From: Clostridia bacterium
GTDB taxonomy: Bacteria; Bacillota_A; Clostridia; Christensenellales; Borkfalkiaceae
Assembly: GCA_017462825.1 (NCBI GenBank)
Contig: JAFTQI010000001.1
Location: 1 to 19,846 of the forward strand
Length of the DNA stretch: 19,846 bases
Direction: 5' to 3'
In this document: positions 13,727 to 19,846 of the stretch, piece after piece
Position numbering within the stretch: position 1 is the first letter of the stretch
How the letters are laid out: each line of letters opens with the position of its first letter
Translations under genes and position numbers: made by a program
The notes under the pieces: generated by a model
Seen by the model: the letters and a program-made list of their open reading frames with translations, nothing else
Told to the model about the DNA's origin: nothing
Databases searched by the model: none

Positions 13727-16700
13727 ATGAAGAAACAACTCATCAGCATCATTGCTGCGCTCTCCTGTTTTGCATGCCTTGGCAGCTGTCTTAACGACAC
13801 TGCTGCGGATAAAAACAGTGTTCCCAGCGGCGGGACTACGAGCGAAGGCGGCATCACGAGCGAAGGCGGGATTACGAGTGAAGGCGGTTCTTCCGAAAGT
13901 CAAGAACCTGAAACACCTGTAGTCAACTTTAAGGCTGTTAAGGCTATTTTGAAAGGAATGTACGAGCAAGAAGTATATTCTTACAACAACGTGGATTTCG
14001 ACGTTGTAAACGTAATTCCTAACGTACAAGGTCTTGACTACACCCTTACGTGGAGCGTTGACGTAGACAGCGTTAAATTGGAAAGCAACGGCGACGTTAC
14101 GAAAGTAAACGTAGACGAAGCTTCCGCCGTTGACGTAGACTACGTTCTTACGGCTACGATTACGGCACCTGACGGTCAAACCTCTACGCAAAACTTCAGA
14201 TTTACCGTAAAAGCGGTAAGTCAATACGTAACCGCTACGATTACGGGTAAACCTTTGGAAAATACGCCGTACAAGTTCCACGTATATCAGTCCACCTTGA
14301 GCAAAGACTTGTATTTCAACGGCAACACGAAATATTATGACTACTATTTCGGCACGACCGAAAATTCGGAAGAAGCAGTTGATATTTACGCAGAATATGT
14401 TGAAAACAGCGAAACAAACTTTAATCTTTACTTCAAGAAAGACGTTGTTGACGCAGAATCTGGCGAAATGCAAAAAGACGTTAAATATTATATTGGCGTG
14501 CGCGTAAGTGCTGACAAAAAACACGACAACATCCTTGCGGATACTTCCCCTATCTCTGAATTCTATTGGAGTGAACAATACGGCACAATCGTTACGAAAG
14601 CACTCGGCAAATCGGGCAAAGAAGACGAATTCTATCTTGGTAACCACGACACGAAAGATAGCATCAGCTGTTCGGTTGCGGCTTCTTACTTTGGTCAAGA
14701 CGGCTCTAACGTTGGTCATCTTGTCGGTCTTGTTGATAGAACGACGGTTCCCGCAGCGGATAAAGTGGCAAACACCATCCAAACGCTTGGCTTGAAGAAC
14801 TCCTATCAATGCGATACGGAAGTAGAACTTCCCGAACGTGGCGCTATGTACCCCGAAACAGTGATTTCTTGGGTATGCGATAGCGAACTCGTTACCATCG
14901 AAGGCAGCAAGATGACGTTTGCAAACGTTACCAACGCTACGGAAGTTGTCCTTAAAGCAACCGTTACCTGCGGCGACGTTTCGAAGACGGAAGAAGTGAA
15001 GATCACCATCGCTTCCGCTCTTCCTGAAGACGGCGCTACCCTTACGATTCCCCAAGCATTGGAAATCGGTAAGAATCTTACCGCAGCAACGACGCAAAAA
15101 TATTACATTAGCGGTAAAATTACGGGCTTCTATGGAGACAAAGGCAGCACCTACGGTAATATTTACATTGAAGACGCTGAGGGCAAGTCCATTCTTATTT
15201 ACGGTCTTTACAGCGAAGACGGTTCCGTTCGTTACGACAAGATGGAAACTAAGCCCGTTGTTGGCGATAGCGTTAAAGTATACGGCGTACTCACGCAATA
15301 TAACGGTACAGCTCAATTCAAGGACGCTTGGCTTATGGAACATACCGTAGGCGAAGGCGGCAACGAAGGTGGCAATGAAGGTGGCAATGAAGGTGGCGAC
15401 GAAACGCCCGATTTGACCACGACGGAAGGCATTCTTAAAGCACTCTATGCGTTAAAAGACGGCGAAACCCTTACTGGTCCTTTCACCATTACAGGTACAA
15501 TCACGGTTGTAGATAGCTGGAAGAACCCTACCATAGTTGTTAAAGGCTTCGAAAATATGCCCGTTTACTGCTACAAATTGCAAGTTACCAATGTTGTTGG
15601 CGATACGATCACCGTAACCGCACAAAGCATGAAGAATCATCAAGGTACTTTTGAATTCATGGATTGTACGTTGGTTAGCTCTGAAGTAGGCGGCGGCGAA
15701 GAAGGTGGCGAAGAAGGCGGCGAACTTGAAGAAATCTCCACCCCCGTAGTAGGCGTTGAATATCTTGTAAAAGGCGTAAACGCTAGTGGTGACCTTTATT
15801 TCGACGGTACGATTAAGAGCGGCCGCATTAACGGTACGAATAATTCGGCTAACGCTGTTGCGATTATCCTTGAAGAAACAGGCGCAGCAAACGAATTTTA
15901 TATGTATTTTATGGACGGCAGTACGAAGACCTACATCGTAGGTAACTGCTCAACGGCAAGCTACAAAACTGCTGCTTACGAATTCGTAACGTCTACCCCT
16001 AGCGACGTTTGGGTTGTGAACACAACCGATAAAACAATTTCGTCGAAAGAAACCGGCCGCGTAATTTCCACACAAGCTGGTTCTACACATTCCAACTTCA
16101 GCACTTATGCTGCTTCCAATATGGGTACACAAAGCGACTACGGTATTTATACCCCCGCTTGGTTCTTTGCCGATAATGATACCGAAGCGGGCTGCAAACA
16201 TACGGAAGAAACGCTTGCGGCGAAAGCTCCTACGTGTACCGAAACAGGTTTGACGGAAGGTAAGAAGTGCTCCGTATGCGGTGAAATCCTTGTAGCACAG
16301 GACGAAGTTGCGGCTTTGGGTCACAAGGAAGAAACGCTTGCAGCAAAAGCTCCTACGTGTACCGAAACGGGTTTGACAGAAGGTAAGAAATGCTCCGTAT
16401 GCGGTGAAATTCTTGTAGCACAGGAAGAAATTGCGGCTTTAGGTCACAAGGAAGAAACGCTTGCGGCGAAAGCTCCTACGTGTACCGAAACAGGTTTGAC
16501 GGAAGGTAAGAAATGCTCCGTATGCGGTGAAATCCTTGTAGCACAGGACGAAGTTGCGGCAAACGGTCATAGCTATACGGCGGAAGAAACCACAGCCCCT
16601 ACGCTCAACAGTGTTGGTGAAAGAACTTACACTTGCAGTGTTTGCGGCGACTCCTACACCGAAGAAGTCCCCATGCTTGGCGGTGCGGTAGCGGAAATAA

Positions 16701-19252
16701 ACGGCGTGAAATACGCAACGCTTGCAGACGCGATTAGAGCTGCAGAAGCAGGCAACACGATTACGTTGAGCAAAGACCTTGAGTCAAGTGATATTATCAC
16801 GCTTGATAAGGCTATTACGCTCGACGGTGCAGGCAAAACGATTAGCTCTACTGCTGGCCGCGCTATTAACGTAAGCGGCGCAGACGGAGTAACGATTAAA
16901 AACCTTACGGTTGTAGCTGACGGCGAACGTGCTATCAACGTTATCCAAGGCGCAACGAACGTTACGATTGAAAACGTTACGGCAACGGCTGACAACTATG
17001 CGATTAACGTAGCGGCTTCCGCGACAGATGCTGTTGTAACCATTATTGACTCCGACCTTACCGGTCTTAACGTAATCAACGTAGCTGCTGCAAACGCAGT
17101 GGTAACCGTTAATAACACGAAAGTTACCTGCAATGATGAAAACGCAGCTGAAAACTATGCAGCGTTGGCGTTAAACAAAGACGCTAAGGGTGCAAAAATC
17201 ACTTTCACCTCTGGTGAAAACGGCAGTATCGTTGCAAACGACGACTCTGTAAAAGGTTCTAACGGCGCTGAAGATGGCACAATTACCATCGACGGCACGA
17301 CGGACGGCGTAGATATTATTGTGGCGTATCTTAAGTCGAGCGGCGATTATTACTACAGTTTCACGACCATTGACGCTGCTATCGCAAGTGCAAAGGCAGG
17401 CGCCGAAATGGTTATAATCCGCGACGTAGCACTTAATACTATCCTTGTTATCGACAAGGCTATCACAATCGACGGCAACGGCAAGACGATCACTTCCACG
17501 GCTGATCGTGCTATCAACGTAGATTGCACGGGCGACGTAGTAATCAACAACCTTAAAGTTGTAGCTGACGGTGCTTGCACCAGAGGCGTAAATATCATCA
17601 ATCAAGCAAGCAACGTAACTCTTGAAAACGTAAAAATTAGCTTCAACGTTGAAAAGGGTCCTCTTTACGGCGTACACGTTGCAACCTCGGCAAACGGTGC
17701 AAACCTTACGGTGAAAGCATCCGAAGTTTCCGCTTGGGGCGCAGTAGCTGTATACGGCGACAATCATAACGTTACGATTGAAAACTCCACGCTTGTTGGT
17801 ACGAACGTATATTCGACGGCTACTAACAGTTTTGCAACCGTGGCTATTGGCGGCGACAATATCCATGTAGCGGTAAACGGCGGTACCTTGAAAGCGATTG
17901 CACAAGGTACGGAAGCTCAATTCATCGTTGGCGCAACGGCTAACTCTACGACCAACTCCTCTGTAACGCTTAACGCTGAACTTGCTCTTGAAGGCGAAAC
18001 GGCTTTCTATATCGGTATGGACGATTTAGCCACGAATGTAGTGAAATTCCCCGCAGCTTGCACGGAAGGGATCAAAGCACAAGGCTACTGCGTAATTGCG
18101 GAAGCTGAAAGCGAATTTATTACGGTAAAAGCTGACCACAGTTATGAATCAGTTGTAACGGCTCCTACCTGCACGGAAGCTGGTTATACGACTTATACCT
18201 GTGCTTGCGGCGACAGCTATACGGCTGACGAAGTAGCGGCAACGGGTCACAGCGGCTATGACGCTGACTACAAGTGCGACGTATGTTCCGCAGTAGTTGA
18301 GCCCGAAGCTGACACAGCGCTTACCGTTGCACAAGCTATTGAATTGGCAAAAGCTCTTGGCGCTAATAACTTCTCTACTAATAAATATTATCTTACTGTA
18401 ACCATCGAAAGCGTTTATAACACCGAATACGGCAATGCAAACGTTACGGATGAAAATGGCGATAAGTACGTAATCTACGGAATGTATCAAGACGGTACGA
18501 GATATGATAAGCTTACTTATAAACCTGTAAAAGGTGACAAACTTACGGTTTATGCTGCAGTAGGTAGCTATCAAAAAAATGAGACCTCTTCCATTACTTA
18601 TCAAATGAAAAATGTAGATCTCGAAGAAATCGTTGCGCATACGCATAACTATGATTCCGTTGTAACGAAACCTACTTGTACGGCTGACGGCTACACCACC
18701 CATACCTGCTCCATTTGTGCAGATACGTATAAAGATTCTGAAGTAGCAGCTTTGGGTCACACCACCGAAAACGGTACCTGCGAAAACTGCGGCAAAGAAA
18801 TCAGTGCTGAAAATCCTGGTTTGACGGAAAAATCCTATTCCTATACTATGACGAAAGGCGATTTCTCTGGAAACGGTACGAAAGCCCTTAATGGTGTAAA
18901 TTGGACTTTTGAAGGCGAGAGTACTTATTTTGGATGGGATTCTAATTCTTCCGCTAAAGGCGTGCAGTTTGGCTCTGGCAGCGCCCCCAATAAATCTATG
19001 AACTTTACCTCCGAAAGCTTCAGCAACGTATCCAAAATCGTAATCAATACCTCTGGTGCAAAGAGTATTGCTGGCTCCTGCAAGGTTTACGTTGGCGAAA
19101 CTTTAGTTGATACGATTACTCTTACAGCAACTGCGACGGATTATACGATTGAATTGTCGGAAGCTCTTTCTGGCGAAGTTAGATTTGAATATACGCAAAC
19201 CTCTTCCAAAGCTATTTATATCAAATCTATTGCAGTTGATTATGCTGAATAA
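13727..19252 (+). CDS. Giant mosaic surface lipoprotein (Ig-like, OB-like, Cys/His repeats, beta-helix)
   Basis: This 1841-aa protein has a lipobox LGSC (Cys21) and no LPXTG motif or C-terminal helix. I infer this order by eye. A TSEGG stalk (37-54). Ig-like strands (64-166). A beta-rich domain D1 (170-345). A second Ig-like unit (350-432). OB-like 1 (438-541), a GGNE linker, OB-like 2 (563-654), a GGEE linker. D2, resembling D1 (670-820). Three near-identical 41-aa Cys/His repeats (825-947) plus a degenerate one. Two beta-helix units (987-1190 and 1208-1465), each opening with a DAI-type helix (ATLADAIRAA, TTIDAAIASA) and the shared AI-T-LDGAGKTI/IDGNGKTI motif. Another Cys repeat (1471-1526). 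OB-like 3 (1529-1634), paralogous to OB-like 1. A last Cys repeat (1640-1700). A C-terminal beta-sandwich (1704-1841). No catalytic site is recognised, and a binding or scaffold role is inferred. AAGGAG lies 6 nt before the ATG. The 42-nt gap to the nuclease gene holds no terminator. Confidence 0.88.
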   Translation: MKKQLISIIAALSCFACLGSCLNDTAADKNSVPSGGTTSEGGITSEGGITSEGGSSESQEPETPVVNFKAVKAILKGMYEQEVYSYNNVDFDVVNVIPNVQGLDYTLTWSVDVDSVKLESNGDVTKVNVDEASAVDVDYVLTATITAPDGQTSTQNFRFTVKAVSQYVTATITGKPLENTPYKFHVYQSTLSKDLYFNGNTKYYDYYFGTTENSEEAVDIYAEYVENSETNFNLYFKKDVVDAESGEMQKDVKYYIGVRVSADKKHDNILADTSPISEFYWSEQYGTIVTKALGKSGKEDEFYLGNHDTKDSISCSVAASYFGQDGSNVGHLVGLVDRTTVPAADKVANTIQTLGLKNSYQCDTEVELPERGAMYPETVISWVCDSELVTIEGSKMTFANVTNATEVVLKATVTCGDVSKTEEVKITIASALPEDGATLTIPQALEIGKNLTAATTQKYYISGKITGFYGDKGSTYGNIYIEDAEGKSILIYGLYSEDGSVRYDKMETKPVVGDSVKVYGVLTQYNGTAQFKDAWLMEHTVGEGGNEGGNEGGNEGGDETPDLTTTEGILKALYALKDGETLTGPFTITGTITVVDSWKNPTIVVKGFENMPVYCYKLQVTNVVGDTITVTAQSMKNHQGTFEFMDCTLVSSEVGGGEEGGEEGGELEEISTPVVGVEYLVKGVNASGDLYFDGTIKSGRINGTNNSANAVAIILEETGAANEFYMYFMDGSTKTYIVGNCSTASYKTAAYEFVTSTPSDVWVVNTTDKTISSKETGRVISTQAGSTHSNFSTYAASNMGTQSDYGIYTPAWFFADNDTEAGCKHTEETLAAKAPTCTETGLTEGKKCSVCGEILVAQDEVAALGHKEETLAAKAPTCTETGLTEGKKCSVCGEILVAQEEIAALGHKEETLAAKAPTCTETGLTEGKKCSVCGEILVAQDEVAANGHSYTAEETTAPTLNSVGERTYTCSVCGDSYTEEVPMLGGAVAEINGVKYATLADAIRAAEAGNTITLSKDLESSDIITLDKAITLDGAGKTISSTAGRAINVSGADGVTIKNLTVVADGERAINVIQGATNVTIENVTATADNYAINVAASATDAVVTIIDSDLTGLNVINVAAANAVVTVNNTKVTCNDENAAENYAALALNKDAKGAKITFTSGENGSIVANDDSVKGSNGAEDGTITIDGTTDGVDIIVAYLKSSGDYYYSFTTIDAAIASAKAGAEMVIIRDVALNTILVIDKAITIDGNGKTITSTADRAINVDCTGDVVINNLKVVADGACTRGVNIINQASNVTLENVKISFNVEKGPLYGVHVATSANGANLTVKASEVSAWGAVAVYGDNHNVTIENSTLVGTNVYSTATNSFATVAIGGDNIHVAVNGGTLKAIAQGTEAQFIVGATANSTTNSSVTLNAELALEGETAFYIGMDDLATNVVKFPAACTEGIKAQGYCVIAEAESEFITVKADHSYESVVTAPTCTEAGYTTYTCACGDSYTADEVAATGHSGYDADYKCDVCSAVVEPEADTALTVAQAIELAKALGANNFSTNKYYLTVTIESVYNTEYGNANVTDENGDKYVIYGMYQDGTRYDKLTYKPVKGDKLTVYAAVGSYQKNETSSITYQMKNVDLEEIVAHTHNYDSVVTKPTCTADGYTTHTCSICADTYKDSEVAALGHTTENGTCENCGKEISAENPGLTEKSYSYTMTKGDFSGNGTKALNGVNWTFEGESTYFGWDSNSSAKGVQFGSGSAPNKSMNFTSESFSNVSKIVINTSGAKSIAGSCKVYVGETLVDTITLTATATDYTIELSEALSGEVRFEYTQTSSKAIYIKSIAVDYAE
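13835..13888 (+). repeat. Three 18-bp coding repeats in the lipoprotein stalk
   Basis: Three consecutive units encode (T/I)TSEGG (residues 37-54) with only a few silent changes between copies. In-frame repeats just after a lipobox form a flexible stalk that lifts the protein from the membrane. Slippage here would change stalk length without a frameshift. Confidence 0.8.
15350..15400 (+). repeat. 12-bp coding repeats, GGNE linker
   Basis: About four in-frame 12-bp units encode Gly-Gly-Asn-Glu (residues 542-558), joining OB-like domains 1 and 2 of the giant lipoprotein. Units 2 and 3 are identical in DNA. Confidence 0.8.
15689..15724 (+). repeat. 12-bp coding repeats, GGEE linker
   Basis: Three 12-bp units encode Gly-Gly-Glu-Glu (from residue 655), a second flexible linker, between OB-like domain 2 and the D2 domain. 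It differs in sequence from the GGNE linker, so it arose or diverged separately. Confidence 0.75.
16199..16567 (+). repeat. Three tandem 123-bp repeats encoding 41-aa Cys/His modules
   Basis: Units start at 16199, 16322 and 16445 and are nearly identical at DNA level. Each encodes His, then 14 residues later a Cys in APTCTETG, then CSVCGE. One His and three Cys per unit could form a zinc- or metal-binding knuckle. A degenerate fourth unit follows from 16568 (lacking the first Cys), and related diverged units occur at about 18137 and 18644. The high nucleotide identity of the three suggests recent duplication or gene conversion. Confidence 0.92.
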
Positions 19253-19280
19253 TTAAACATTCGCTAAACAACTAAAAACT

Positions 19281-19316
19281 TACGCTCGCGTAGAAATACG
19301 CGAGCGTATTTTTATT
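19281..19316 (+). terminator. Rho-independent terminator of the transporter/lipoprotein cluster
   Basis: TACGCTCGCGTA (19281-19292) pairs perfectly with TACGCGAGCGTA (19297-19308) around a GAAA loop, followed by TTTTTATT. It is 28 nt after the stop of the giant lipoprotein gene and should end the rightward transcript. Confidence 0.95.
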
Positions 19317-19333
19317 CCCCTTTTCGCTTTTGA

Positions 19334-19362
19334 TTGACTATCCTCCCCCTTTATGCTATAAT
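19334..19362 (+). promoter_or_regulatory. Strong sigma-70/SigA-type promoter with extended -10
   Basis: TTGACT (19334-19339), a 17-nt spacer and TATAAT (19357-19362), with TGC immediately before the -10 hexamer as in an extended -10 promoter. Initiation would fall near 19369, about 30 nt before the next ATG. Lying after a strong terminator, it gives the next lipoprotein independent expression. Confidence 0.9.
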
Positions 19363-19399
19363 ATTCAAGATTCCCATAGTTATATAGGAGTATCTACGT

Positions 19400-19846
19400 A
19401 TGAATGCTTGGAAAAAACTTTGTTTATTCATAGCCGCGTTATTCGTATTTACTGCCGCGCCTGCATGCAGCCTTTCGCCGTCGAAAGATTCCGAAAGCAC
19501 TGCTTCTACCGAAAATGAAAGTCCTCCGCCCGACAATAGCGAGAACAGTGAAGACAACGAAACTACCGCGCCTGAAACGAGCGATGAAAACAGCGAAAAT
19601 TCGGGAGATGAAGAAGATACCGAGGCATTACTTGCCAAAGAGATTTTGGACGAGGCGTATGCCCTTTCCGTTGGCGATTATTTGGACGGCAGCTATACCC
19701 TTACGGGTACGGTAACGAAAATCACCAAAAAATATTCGTCGAGCAAGGGCGTTACGTTGATTATGCGCGTGCACGAGCCGCAAAACCGCACGATGATGTG
19801 TTATCAGCTCAAGGGCGACGGCGCAAGCCTTATTGGCGTTGGCTAC
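19400..19846 (+). CDS. Lipoprotein with acidic stalk and OB-like domain (3' truncated by window edge)
   Basis: The first 149 codons are visible and the frame is open to the window edge. The signal peptide MNAWKKLCLFIAALFVFTAA ends in APACS; lipidation at Cys23 is likely, although -3 Ala instead of Leu is unusual. Residues about 24-74 form a Ser/Glu/Asn/Pro stalk. From about residue 76 the sequence EILDEAYALSVGDYLDG, then SYTLTGTVTKI and MMCYQLKGDG, matches the OB-like domain 2 of the giant lipoprotein (GILKALYAL, FTITGTIT, VYCYKLQ). Such domains recur in secreted proteins of gut Clostridia, and nucleic-acid or ligand binding is only inferred. TAGGAG lies about 9 nt before the ATG, and a consensus promoter precedes it. 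What follows the first OB domain cannot be seen. Confidence 0.85.
   Translation, partial: MNAWKKLCLFIAALFVFTAAPACSLSPSKDSESTASTENESPPPDNSENSEDNETTAPETSDENSENSGDEEDTEALLAKEILDEAYALSVGDYLDGSYTLTGTVTKITKKYSSSKGVTLIMRVHEPQNRTMMCYQLKGDGASLIGVGY

Noticed and set aside
13700..15343. A 547-codon open frame on the minus strand opposite the giant lipoprotein gene
   Set aside because: It lies entirely antisense to a gene with a good ribosome binding site, lipobox and recognisable domains. Its translation is Val/Arg/Phe/Asn-biased without motifs, as expected from the complementary strand of this codon usage.
16199..16567. Tandem repeats as a possible CRISPR array
   Set aside because: Units are 123 bp, contiguous, without unique spacers, and in frame with a conserved Cys/His pattern. 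They are protein repeats.

Overview
The window looks like chromosomal DNA of an anaerobic, fermentative member of the Bacillota, most likely an uncultured gut Clostridia lineage. The evidence is a group A [FeFe]-hydrogenase, strong AGGAG-type ribosome binding sites, sigma-70/SigA-like promoters, many lipobox lipoproteins, and a giant surface protein with repeats of a kind common in gut Clostridia. No RNA gene, CRISPR array, transposase or phage gene was seen. The organism assignment is inference from gene content.

Left end (1-1283, + strand): the C-terminal end of an [FeFe]-hydrogenase catalytic subunit, a 13-bp hairpin, and an unrecognised four-TM membrane protein. A bidirectional terminator separates this from the convergent operon to the right.

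Nucleoside operon (1282-6308, - strand): transcribed in the order deoC, deoD, deoB, cdd, pdp and a 241-aa protein of unknown role whose N-terminal part resembles WapI-type immunity proteins. Gaps are 29 nt or less and deoB/cdd overlap by 4 nt. A textbook promoter (TTGACA, 17 nt, TATAAT) lies just upstream of deoC. Together the first five genes deaminate cytidines, phosphorolyse purine and pyrimidine (deoxy)nucleosides, move the phosphate from C1 to C5, and split deoxyribose-5-phosphate to glyceraldehyde-3-phosphate and acetaldehyde.

Divergent control region (6309-6621): AT-rich, with the deo promoter, a probable promoter for the rightward genes, a perfect 20-bp palindrome, a smaller inverted repeat and one perfect DnaA-box 9-mer.

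Rightward cluster (6622-19252, + strand): an RDD membrane protein, a complete CUT1-type ABC importer (ATPase, two permeases, UgpB-like binding lipoprotein), a surface lipoprotein combining a staphylococcal-nuclease domain that keeps its catalytic residues with two OB-like domains, and an 1841-aa mosaic lipoprotein with Ig-like, OB-like, Cys/His-repeat and beta-helix regions. A strong terminator follows. A separate promoter then drives another OB-domain lipoprotein that runs off the end of the window.

Hypothesis: the two divergent halves form an extracellular nucleic-acid utilisation locus. Surface lipoproteins would bind and cut DNA or RNA, the ABC importer would take up a breakdown product, and the deo operon would catabolise nucleosides. 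Each family call is well supported, but the functional link between the halves is inference from proximity and domain content.
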